Part shown: positions 8,724 through 16,307 of the stretch, piece after piece
Position numbering within the stretch: the stretch's first letter is position 1
How the letters are laid out: the number at the start of each line of letters is the position of its first letter
The notes under the pieces: generated by a model
Told to the model about the DNA's origin: nothing
The model's input: only the letters and a program-made list of their open reading frames with translations
Databases searched by the model: none
Program-made: the position numbers and the translations under genes
Source: Alphaproteobacteria bacterium
GTDB lineage: Bacteria; Pseudomonadota; Alphaproteobacteria; SHVW01
Direction: 5' to 3'
NCBI GenBank assembly: GCA_016869645.1
Contig: VGDO01000023.1
Span: forward strand, 1-41,365
Length of the DNA stretch: 41,365 nucleotides

Positions 8724-9590
8724 TCAGCACGCCGCGCGCGCGGCGCCGGCGAAGAGCTCGGCCGGCCGTGCGAAGGGCCAGGCGCGGTCGGTTTGATAGC
8801 CCATGAACGGCACCGCCTCCGCGCGCCGATAGCCCTCGCTCTTGAGCGCGGCAATGAAATCCGTCTGGTAAGCCGGCACGTCGCAGCCGATGAGGCCTGG
8901 CATCTGCGGCGCGAGCGCGCGCACGAGCGCGAGCGCCACGGCAGTGTCCTTCGCCACCAGCGGACCGATGCCGCCATAGGTGCGTCGGTTCGCGACGCAC
9001 GCATAGCCCGCAACGCGGCCCGCGGCGATTGCGACGACGCCGCGGATCGGCTGCTCGCTCAGGTGCGGCTGAAGCATGATCGCGCGATCGCCGCCGTAGA
9101 CCCTCGCATCGAGGTCCAGCACGGCGTCGATATCGTCACGCATCATCGGACGGACGGCGCCGTTCGACGGCCCGGATCGTCGCCCCTCTCCTGCCCTCTG
9201 ACGCAGATGGACCAATTTGTCGATTTCGGTGAAGCCGAGCTTCAGATAGATCGGCAGGCCGAGCTGCGTGGCGATCAGATAGATCGGCAGGCGCATGGCC
9301 TGCAGCATTGCCATGCATCGCTGGGTCATGAGGCGGCCAAGCCCGCGGCCGCGCCAGTCCGGATCGACGAGAATGTTGCCGATGAAGCCCATGCGCGGGG
9401 CAAAGGCGAAGACGAGGCCGGCGGCGACGAGCAAGCCTTTGAGATCGTACAGACCGAAGCCGCCGGTATGCGCGATGCGCGCGCGCCAATCCTCGACCGT
9501 GCCCGACCACCCTGCCAGATCCGACAGGCGGGCGCCGGCGGCGGCATCGTCGAGGGTGAGACGCCGCCCGCTCAGGTCGGAAGCAATCAC
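8724..9590 (-). CDS. GNAT N-acetyltransferase, two-domain type
   Basis: A 288-residue protein with an N-terminal GNAT domain: the acetyl-CoA pyrophosphate loop RGRGLG lies in the segment FIGNILVDPDWRGRGLGRLM. A second domain from about residue 145 resembles the C-terminal acetyltransferase (GNAT-18-like) half seen in two-domain GNAT proteins, with IRGVVAIAAGRVAGYACV and GIGPLVAKD. It transfers an acetyl group from acetyl-CoA to an amine, with unknown acceptor. Its ATG overlaps the stop of the PhnW-like gene (ATGA at 9587-9590 on the minus strand), so the two are co-translated. PhnO acetylates aminoalkylphosphonates, but this protein is twice the length of PhnO and not obviously related beyond the fold; the context only suggests an amine from the same pathway. 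Confidence 0.85.
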   Translation of the reverse strand: MIASDLSGRRLTLDDAAAGARLSDLAGWSGTVEDWRARIAHTGGFGLYDLKGLLVAAGLVFAFAPRMGFIGNILVDPDWRGRGLGRLMTQRCMAMLQAMRLPIYLIATQLGLPIYLKLGFTEIDKLVHLRQRAGEGRRSGPSNGAVRPMMRDDIDAVLDLDARVYGGDRAIMLQPHLSEQPIRGVVAIAAGRVAGYACVANRRTYGGIGPLVAKDTAVALALVRALAPQMPGLIGCDVPAYQTDFIAALKSEGYRRAEAVPFMGYQTDRAWPFARPAELFAGAARAAC

Positions 9591-10741
9591 GCCGTGCCGG
9601 CGGCGCCCCGGCCGAAGCGGGTGACGCCCATCTCGCGCATGACGTCGGCCAGCGCGTCCATCGCGCGGCCGATGTCGCGCTCGGTCACCACGCCGATGCA
9701 GGCGATGCGGAACGTGTTGGCCGCCGCGAGCCGGCCGGGAAAGATGACGAAGCCGCGCGCCTTCATGCCGTCATAGAGCTTCTTGAAGCTGTAGTTCGGA
9801 TCGTCGGGATTGTGGAATGTCGCGACGATCGAGGCGCACAGCTCGTCGGGCAGCAGGGTCTGGAAGCCCATCTGGCGCATGCCGTCGACCAGCCGCCGCC
9901 AGCTGGCGCCATAGCGCCGGCCGCGCGCGGCAATGCCGCCCTCTTCGTTGTGCTCCTTCAGCGCCTCGCAGAATGCCAGCACGAGATGCGTCGGCGGCGT
10001 GAAGCGGAACTGGCCGGTGCGCTCCATGTGATCGTGCTGATCCCACAGGTCGAGGCTGTGTGACCAGCTATGCCCCTTGCACCTCGCCAGCGCATCGCGT
10101 CGTGCGATCACCCAGGAGAGACCGGGTGCGGATTGCAGCCCCTTGTTGGCCGAGACAATGACCGCGTCGAAGCCGAGCCGGCGCGCATCGAGCTCGACGA
10201 AGCCGAAGGTGGCGATGGCGTCGATCAGCAGGCCTTTGCCCAGGCGTCGGCACAATGCTGCGATCTCGTCGACCGGGTTGAGCATGCCGGTCGAGGTCTC
10301 GCAATGGACGACCGCGACGTGGCTGATCGCCGGGTCGGCTGCAATCGCCTGTTCGAACTGCTCAACCGTCGGCCGTTCGAGCGGCGTCGTGGCGAGCACG
10401 GCATAGGGCACACGCATCTGTCGGCAGACATCGACGATGCGATCGCCATAGACGCCGTTGCTGTGGATCAGCAGCTTGCCCGCAGTTGGCCCGTCGCGCG
10501 GCACCAGCGTGCCGATCGCGGCTTCAACGGCATAGGTGCCGGTGCCCTGCAGCGGTACCGCCGTGTAATCGCCGTCGCCGCGGCAGAGCGCGACCAAGTA
10601 GTCGCGCGCTTCCTTCACCTTGGCGACGATCGCCGCCTCGCCGAAGGCGAGGTCGTGCAGCATCGCCTGCTTGACCGCCATCGAGATGCTGCACGGCCCG
10701 GGCGTCAGCAGCAGCGGCTCGTCGCGAACGTCGTCGTTCAT
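9587..10741 (-). CDS. phnW: 2-aminoethylphosphonate--pyruvate transaminase-like PLP enzyme
   Basis: This class V aminotransferase matches PhnW, which converts 2-aminoethylphosphonate and pyruvate to phosphonoacetaldehyde and alanine in the cytoplasm. The protein begins LLLTPGP and has LQGTGTYAVEAAIGTLVPRDG, HVAVVHCETSTGMLNPVDEI, PLP aspartate D174 (LLIDA), PLP lysine K200 in SANKGLQ, and TGQFRFTPPTHLVLAF, all close to PhnW signatures. Start ATG 10741 gives 384 residues, near family length; an upstream extension to 10855 is open but does not resemble PhnW. Differences from typical PhnW (SAPGLSW for VPGFGF, DAIATFG for DAMSSFG) leave room for altered specificity. No phosphonatase PhnX or dehydrogenase PhnY follows; the downstream partner is a GNAT acetyltransferase. 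Confidence 0.82.
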   Translation of the reverse strand: MNDDVRDEPLLLTPGPCSISMAVKQAMLHDLAFGEAAIVAKVKEARDYLVALCRGDGDYTAVPLQGTGTYAVEAAIGTLVPRDGPTAGKLLIHSNGVYGDRIVDVCRQMRVPYAVLATTPLERPTVEQFEQAIAADPAISHVAVVHCETSTGMLNPVDEIAALCRRLGKGLLIDAIATFGFVELDARRLGFDAVIVSANKGLQSAPGLSWVIARRDALARCKGHSWSHSLDLWDQHDHMERTGQFRFTPPTHLVLAFCEALKEHNEEGGIAARGRRYGASWRRLVDGMRQMGFQTLLPDELCASIVATFHNPDDPNYSFKKLYDGMKARGFVIFPGRLAAANTFRIACIGVVTERDIGRAMDALADVMREMGVTRFGRGAAGTA

Positions 10742-10912
10742 GAAGCACAACCCCCGTGGAAAGGCGCCGGCAGTCTCGCTCAGCCGGCGCGGCAATTCCA
10801 GCGTGTCAAAATAAAATATTTGCATCGGCGGCGAAGGTGCGCGCGACTCCAACATAAGAATCGAAATCTTCGGGAAATAAGCAGGGTATGCCCGTGATTG
10901 ACGGAGCCTGCC

Positions 10913-10972
10913 ATGTCGATCTTCGATAGCTTGATGTCACGGGTACGTTCCGACCCGCCGGCGCGCCGATGA
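10913..10972 (+). CDS. 19-codon upstream ORF coupled to the Dpp-type permease gene
   Basis: A short ORF reads MSIFDSLMSRVRSDPPARR. It has a good ribosome binding site (GGAG, six bases before ATG 10913), and its stop TGA at 10970-10972 overlaps the permease ATG at 10969 as ATGA. The permease start itself has no purine-rich site: the preceding bases are CCGCCGGCGCGCCG. I infer that translation of the short ORF delivers ribosomes to the permease gene. The peptide has no recognisable similarity. It could be a regulatory leader or simply the remains of a longer N-terminal gene. Confidence 0.5.
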   Translation: MSIFDSLMSRVRSDPPARR

Positions 10973-11946
10973 GCGCCTTCGTGCTGCGCCGGCTCATGCA
11001 GGCCGTCCTGGTGATTCTGGTCGTCACCTTGATCGTCTTTTTTGGCGTCAGCGTGATCGGCAATCCGATCGACATACTCGTCGGCCCCGATTGCAATCAG
11101 GCCTGCCAGGCCGAGGCCATCGCGGCGCTCGGACTCGACCGGCCACTGGTCGATCAGTACCTCCTCTTCCTGGCGAATCTGGCCCAGGGCAAGTTCGGCA
11201 CCTCCTACGTGCTGGGCTCCCCGACGATCGACCTGATCCTTCAACGGATGCCGGCGACGCTGGAGTTGGCCTTCTCGGCCATGACGATTTCCGTCGCGAT
11301 CGGCATTCCATTGGGCATGTGGGCGGGGCTTCAGCCCGAGGCGCCCAGCGGCAAGGCGATCATGGTCGCCTCGATCCTGGGCTTCAGCCTGCCGACCTTC
11401 TGGATCGGCACGATGCTGATCGTCGTGTTCTCGGTCGAGCTCGGCTGGCTTCCGCCCACGGGCCGTGGCCCCACGGTCGACCTTTTCGGCATCCCCGTCA
11501 GTTTCCTGACTCTCGAAGGCCTGACCCATCTGGCTCTGCCGGCGATCAACCTCGCGCTCTTCAACATGTCACTGGTCATCCGCCTGACGCAGTCGGGGGT
11601 GCGTGAGGTGCTGCTGACCGACTATGTGAAGTTCGCGCGCGCCAAGGGACTGACCAACCGGCGCGTGATCCTGGTCCACGTGCTGAAGAACGTGCTGATC
11701 CCCGTCGTGACCGTCACCGGTCTCGAACTCGGCAACGTCATCGCGTTCGCGGTCGTCACCGAGACGATCTTTGCGTGGCCCGGCATGGGCAAGCTGATCA
11801 TCGACTCGATCCAGGTGCTCGACCGCCCGGTCATCGTCGCCTACCTGATGATCATCGTGACGATGTTCGTGATCATCAACCTGATCGTCGACATCGCCTA
11901 TTCGGTGCTCGACCCGCGCATCCGGCTGCAACGGAGCGCGACATGA
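10969..11946 (+). CDS. Peptide/nickel-type ABC permease, DppB family
   Basis: The 325-residue integral membrane protein begins with the DppB-type FVLRRLMQAVLVILVVTLIVFF segment and shows about six hydrophobic spans. It carries the EAA-loop region where ATPases dock (DYVKFARAKGLTNRRVILVHVLKNVLIP) and the C-terminal AWPGMGKLIIDSI typical of the family. It would form one half of an inner-membrane channel for import of oligopeptides, glutathione or similar solutes. The gene overlaps the next permease by four bases (ATGA at 11943-11946) and lies in one operon with binding protein and two GGT-family genes. No ABC ATPase gene follows, so the ATPase must be encoded elsewhere. Confidence 0.93.
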   Translation: MSAFVLRRLMQAVLVILVVTLIVFFGVSVIGNPIDILVGPDCNQACQAEAIAALGLDRPLVDQYLLFLANLAQGKFGTSYVLGSPTIDLILQRMPATLELAFSAMTISVAIGIPLGMWAGLQPEAPSGKAIMVASILGFSLPTFWIGTMLIVVFSVELGWLPPTGRGPTVDLFGIPVSFLTLEGLTHLALPAINLALFNMSLVIRLTQSGVREVLLTDYVKFARAKGLTNRRVILVHVLKNVLIPVVTVTGLELGNVIAFAVVTETIFAWPGMGKLIIDSIQVLDRPVIVAYLMIIVTMFVIINLIVDIAYSVLDPRIRLQRSAT

Positions 11947-12857
11947 GCGCCAGCAGCGAGACTGAGGCGTTCGTCAGCGCGGCGCCGCAAGGCACCTTCG
12001 CCCGTTTCGCCGAGGACTTTGCCGAAAGCAAGTCGGCCATGCTCGGTCTCGTCGTGCTGACGATCATCGTCTTCATCGCGCTCTTCGCGCCATGGATATC
12101 GCCGACCAACCCGAACGACCTCCTGCAGGTCAGCATCCTCGACAACCGTCTGCCGCCCGGCACGACCGGCTCGCGCGGCATCTATCATGCGCTCGGCACC
12201 GACGGTCAGGGCCGCGACATGCTGAGCGCCATCTTCTATGGGCTGCGCACCAGCCTCGCCGTCAGCGTGTCGAGCGGACTGGTCGCGGTCTCAATTGGCG
12301 CCACGATCGGCCTGATGGCCGCCTATTTCGGCGGACGCTTCGAGGCGCTCGCCATGCGCCTCGTCGACATCCAGCTCAGCTTCCCGACCATCCTGATCGC
12401 GCTGCTCCTGCTCGCCTTCCTCGGCCAGGGCGTAGGCAAGATCATCCTCGCGCTGATCATCGTGCAATGGGCCTACTACGCGCGCACGACACGCGCCGTA
12501 GCTCTGGCCGAGAAGCAGAAGGAGTACATGGACGCGGCGCACAGCCTTCAGCTCGGCCGGTTGCGCATCCTGTTCCGCCATCTCCTGCCCAACTGCCTGT
12601 CGCCGCTGATCGTGGTCGCGACGATCCAGAGCGCGCATGCGATCGCGCTGGAAGCGACCTTGTCCTTCCTGGGACTTGGCTTGCCGCCGACCGAGCCCTC
12701 GCTCGGCCTGCTGATCGCCAACGGCTTCACCTTCATCCTGAGCGGGCGCTACTGGATCAGCTTCTTTCCGGGCATCGCGCTGCTCATCACCATCGTCAGC
12801 ATCAACCTGCTGGGCGACCAGCTCCGTAACGTGCTTAATCCGCGCCTGCAGAAGTGA
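11943..12857 (+). CDS. Peptide/nickel-type ABC permease, DppC family
   Basis: A 304-residue partner of the preceding permease. The cytoplasmic N-terminus precedes MLGLVVLTIIVFIALFAPWISP, and a periplasmic segment carries HALGTDGQGRDMLSAIFYGLRTSL, the DppC hallmark. The EAA loop is EYMDAAHSLQLGRLRILFRHLLPN, and LEATLSFLGLGLPPTEPSLG is conserved in the family. Start ATG 11943 overlaps the DppB stop, so the two subunits are co-translated in the expected 1:1 ratio. Downstream lies an unusual structured intergenic region before the binding-protein gene. Substrate class cannot be set from permeases alone; the GGT neighbours favour gamma-glutamyl compounds. Confidence 0.93.
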   Translation: MSASSETEAFVSAAPQGTFARFAEDFAESKSAMLGLVVLTIIVFIALFAPWISPTNPNDLLQVSILDNRLPPGTTGSRGIYHALGTDGQGRDMLSAIFYGLRTSLAVSVSSGLVAVSIGATIGLMAAYFGGRFEALAMRLVDIQLSFPTILIALLLLAFLGQGVGKIILALIIVQWAYYARTTRAVALAEKQKEYMDAAHSLQLGRLRILFRHLLPNCLSPLIVVATIQSAHAIALEATLSFLGLGLPPTEPSLGLLIANGFTFILSGRYWISFFPGIALLITIVSINLLGDQLRNVLNPRLQK

Positions 12858-12863
12858 ATTTTG

Positions 12864-12917
12864 CGGCGCGGGGGCCGGCAAGGCTCGTTCCCCGCGCCGT
12901 CGCTTGAACGAGCCTTG
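12864..12917 (+). other. Two overlapping inverted repeats, candidate pseudoknot or switching hairpins
   Basis: Between the DppC gene and the binding-protein gene lie two perfect stems. Stem A pairs CGGCGCGGGG (12864-12873) with CCCCGCGCCG (12890-12899). Stem B pairs CAAGGCTCGTTC (12879-12890) with GAACGAGCCTTG (12906-12917). The 5' arm of B lies in the loop of A and its 3' arm beyond A, an H-type pseudoknot topology, or two competing hairpins since they share base 12890. The strong ribosome binding site of the binding-protein gene starts 10 bases later. Intergenic hairpins here often stabilise or terminate mRNA; a switch is possible. Confidence 0.6.
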
Positions 12918-12938
12918 TGATCTTCGAAGGAGGAAACA

Positions 12939-14506
12939 GTGAAACAAATTCGTGCGCGCTTCTCGGGGTCGCCGCGGCTGTCGCCTTCGGCGGCATGTCC
13001 GCCGCGGACACCCTGCGCATCGGCTTGGCTGTCGAGCCGAGCTCGATCGACCCGCACTTCCACAACATTCAGCCGAACCTGCAGATCGCACGCCAGATCT
13101 TCGACTTTCTGATCACGCGCGATCACAAGCAGCAGCTCGGACCGGGGCTCGCCGTCTCCTGGAAGGCGATCGACGACAAGACTTGGGAGTTCAAGCTGCG
13201 CGAGGGTGTGAAGTGGCATGATGGCACGCCTCTGACGGCCGACGACGTGGTGTTCAGCTTCGGCCGCGTGCCCAACGTGCCGGGCAGCCCGGGTGGCTAC
13301 GGCGCCTATGTGGCCGGCAAGAAGGCGACCAAGGTCGATGACCTCACGTTCCGCGTCGTCACGGAGAAGCCCAATCCTCTGATGCTCAATGATCTCTCGA
13401 CCTTCGCCATCGTGTCGCACAAGCATGGCGAGAAGGCGACGACCGAGAACTACAACACCGGCGCGGCGGCGATCGGCACCGGGCCCTACAAGTTCGTCGA
13501 GTGGGTACGCGGCGACCGCATCGTCATGGAGGCCAACAAGGACTACTGGGGCGGCCAGACGGATTGGGACAAGCTGCTCTACAAGCCGATCAGCGCCAGC
13601 GCGTCGCGCGTCGCGGCCCTGCTCAGCGGCCAGGTCGATTTCATCGACAACGTGCCGTTGATCGACATCGCGCAGCTCAAGCGCAATCCCAATGTCGCGC
13701 TCAGCCAGTCGCCGTCCAACCGGCTGGTCTTCCTGTCGCTCGACAGCAACCGGCCGGTCTCGCCCTTCGTGAAGAACAACGAGGGCCAGCCGCTCTGGCC
13801 CAATCCGCTGCGCGACGGGCGCGTGCGCAAGGCCATGTCCATGGCGATCAACCGCCCGGCCATCGTCGAGCGCGTCATGGACGGCGGCGCTCTTGCCTCG
13901 GGGCAGATCGTCCCGGAGGGCTTCTTCGGCCACAACCCCGCGCTCAAGCCCGAGAGCTATGACGCCACGGGAGCGAAGAAGCTGCTCGCCGAAGCGGGAT
14001 ATCCCAACGGCTTCCGCATCACCATCCACAGCCCGCGGGACCGCTATCCCAACGACGCGGCGATCACCGAGGCCGTGGCGCAGATGCTGACTCAAATCGG
14101 CATCAAGACCGAGGTGCAGATCCTGCCGGCGAGCGTGTACTTCACGCGCGCGTCGAAGCTGGAGTTCAGCTTCGCCTTCTTCGCGTTCGGATCGGACACG
14201 GGCGAAGCTTCGTCGCCGCTCAACGGCATGCTCACCACCTTCAATCCGCAGATTGGCGCCGGCGCCTTCAACCGCGGCCGCTACTCCAATGTCGAGTTCG
14301 ATGCGGCCATGCAGGAAGCCCTGACCACGATGGACGATGCCAAGCGCGAGCAGCTGCTGCGCGACGGCACCGCCATGGTCATCCGCGACCATGCTGTCAT
14401 TCCGCTGCACTTCCAGACCAACACCTGGGCGCTCAGAAAGGATCTGCGCTACGAAGGCCGGACCGACGAGAACACGCTGCCGCGCGGCGTGACCAAGGCG
14501 AAGTAA
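12939..14506 (+). CDS. ABC substrate-binding protein, SBP family 5, with apparent frameshift in the signal peptide
   Basis: From about position 12968 the frame encodes a family-5 (DppA/GsiB-like) periplasmic binding protein: ADTLRIGLAVEPSSIDPHFHN, WEFKLREGVKWHDGTPLTADDVVFSF, GTGPYKFVEW and later RKAMSMAINRPAIVERV are typical. The best start is GTG 12939, with AGGAGG five bases upstream, giving a basic n-region VKQIRARF; but that frame soon leaves the binding-protein frame. One base missing around 12957-12965 would join VKQIRAR to a hydrophobic LGVAAAVAFGGMSA and produce a normal signal peptide. As read, an in-frame GTG at 12917 exists but precedes the ribosome binding site. I infer either a sequencing error or a genuine inactivating indel. 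The role would be periplasmic capture of a peptide-like or gamma-glutamyl solute for the adjacent permeases. Confidence 0.85.
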
Positions 14507-14564
14507 TCACAATGGGGCGGGCCGGCGCCACACGCGGCGCCGGCCCCACGCCCCGGAAACATCC

Positions 14565-16292
14565 ATGCCCCAATACCGCATTCGCATGATGGGCACACGG
14601 CACGCGGTCGCCGCGGGCCACTATCTTGCCGCGCAAGCGGCCCACCAAATTCTCGAGGCGGGCGGCAACGTGGTCGACGCCGGCGTCGCCGGCGGCATCA
14701 CCATGGCCGTCGTGCAAAGCGACATGGTGAATTTCGCCGGCGTGGCGCCGATCATGATCCGCTCGGCCGAGACCGGCGCCGTGACCACCATCACCGGGCT
14801 CGGACACTGGCCGAAAGCGGCCTCCGTCGACTACTTCCACCGCGAGCACGGCGGACGCATTCCCGACTGCTATCAAAGCGCCGTGGTGCCCGCGGCACCC
14901 GACGCCTGGTTCACCGCGCTCGAGCACCACGGTACGATGGGCTTCGGCGAGGTTGGGTCGGCCGCCATCGCGCTGGCGCGCGACGGATTTCCGATGAACC
15001 GGCTGATGAGCGATATCCTCAAGCAGCACGAGGCGGAGCATCGGCGCTGGCCCTCGACCGCCGCGATCTATTTTCCGGACGGCAAGGCACCGGAGGAGGG
15101 CGAGCTCTTCTATCAGCACGACCTCGCCCGAACCCTGCAATTCATCGCCGACGAGGAAAGCGCCGCCGCGGCCAAGGGCGGTCGCGAACGGGGATTGCAG
15201 GCGGCGCGCGACGCCTTCTATCGCGGCGACATTGCGGCCGCGATCGTCAAGGACTACGCCCAGAACGGCGGATGGCTCAGTCGCGCGGACATGGCCGAGT
15301 TCCGCGTCGAGATCCGGCCGCCCGTCAAGGTGCGCATCAACGGCATCGAGGTGTTCTGCTGCGGCCCGTGGTGCCAGGGGCCGGTGCTGTCTCAGACGCT
15401 GTCCGTGCTCAAGGGCTTCGACCTGCGCGCCCTCGGCCACAATTCGACGCAATACATTCACACGGTGGTCGAGGCCTACAAGCTCGCCTATGCCGACCGG
15501 CACCACTATTACGGCGATCCGAATTTCGTCGAGGTGCCGATCGAGGCGCTGCTCAGCGACGCCTATGCCGCCGAGCGTCGCCGCCTGATCGATCCGCGGC
15601 GCGCGAGCCCCGGCATGCCCGAGCCCGGCGACCCGGTGCTGCTGGGCATCCGCTCGGCCGCGCGCAAGTCGGCGCTGGTCGCGGAAACCAAGCGCGTGCG
15701 CGAGGCGCTCGACACCTCTTACATCTGCGTCGTCGACGCCAAGGGCAACGCATTCTCGGCGACGCCGAGCGACGCGTCCTACAACGGACCGATCGTGCCG
15801 GGGATCGGTGTCGCGCCATCGAGCCGCGGCAGCCAGTCCTGGACCGACCCGAACCTGCCCGCCTGCCTGGCGCCGGGCAAGCGGCCCCGGCTGACGCCAA
15901 TGCCGGCGATCGCGGTCGGCGCGGAAGGCTGGTGCATGCCCTTCGGCTCGCCAGGCAACGATCTGCAACCCCAGTCGATGGGCCAGGTTCTGCTCAACAC
16001 CATCGTGTTCGGTATGACGCCGCAGCAGGCCGTCGACGCGCCGCGCTTCGGCACCTTCAGCTTCCCGCGCTCCTCCGATCCGCATCCCTACACGCCGCGC
16101 CTGCTGAAGATCGAGGCGAGTATTGACGAAAGCGTCCGCCGCGAACTGGCGGCGATCGGCCACAGGCTCGAGGAATGGCCTGCCGACTGGTGGGAGGCCG
16201 GCAGCGTCTGCGTTGCGACCGCGAAGCCGGCCACGGGCGTCGTCGAATGCGGCAGCGACTGGCGCCGGCCGACCGGCGCCTTCGCACGTTAG
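14565..16292 (+). CDS. Gamma-glutamyltransferase-family Ntn hydrolase, first copy
   Basis: A 575-residue member of the gamma-glutamyltransferase superfamily, self-processing N-terminal nucleophile enzymes that split gamma-glutamyl amides. The large-subunit start GTRHAVAAGHYLAAQAAHQILEAGGN resembles family proteins. The processing site and nucleophile is Thr384 in DTSYICVVD, comparable to TTHYSVVD of E. coli GGT. Two canonical features differ: the SSM segment after PGKRP is replaced (PGKRPRLTPMP), and the oxyanion-hole Gly-Gly region reads GSPGND. There is no signal peptide, so it is probably cytoplasmic, unlike classical periplasmic GGT. It shares an operon with a Dpp-type importer and a second paralog 15 bases downstream. 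An amidase specificity such as oxamate or another amide (HpxW-like) is a real alternative to glutathione cleavage. Confidence 0.88.
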   Translation: MPQYRIRMMGTRHAVAAGHYLAAQAAHQILEAGGNVVDAGVAGGITMAVVQSDMVNFAGVAPIMIRSAETGAVTTITGLGHWPKAASVDYFHREHGGRIPDCYQSAVVPAAPDAWFTALEHHGTMGFGEVGSAAIALARDGFPMNRLMSDILKQHEAEHRRWPSTAAIYFPDGKAPEEGELFYQHDLARTLQFIADEESAAAAKGGRERGLQAARDAFYRGDIAAAIVKDYAQNGGWLSRADMAEFRVEIRPPVKVRINGIEVFCCGPWCQGPVLSQTLSVLKGFDLRALGHNSTQYIHTVVEAYKLAYADRHHYYGDPNFVEVPIEALLSDAYAAERRRLIDPRRASPGMPEPGDPVLLGIRSAARKSALVAETKRVREALDTSYICVVDAKGNAFSATPSDASYNGPIVPGIGVAPSSRGSQSWTDPNLPACLAPGKRPRLTPMPAIAVGAEGWCMPFGSPGNDLQPQSMGQVLLNTIVFGMTPQQAVDAPRFGTFSFPRSSDPHPYTPRLLKIEASIDESVRRELAAIGHRLEEWPADWWEAGSVCVATAKPATGVVECGSDWRRPTGAFAR

Positions 16293-16307
16293 GAGCAGCC
16301 GATCAGC

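Noticed and set aside
12749..14410. 553-codon minus-strand open frame opposite the binding-protein gene
   Set aside because: The plus-strand frame shows unmistakable family-5 binding-protein motifs; the antisense frame has none and no ribosome binding site.
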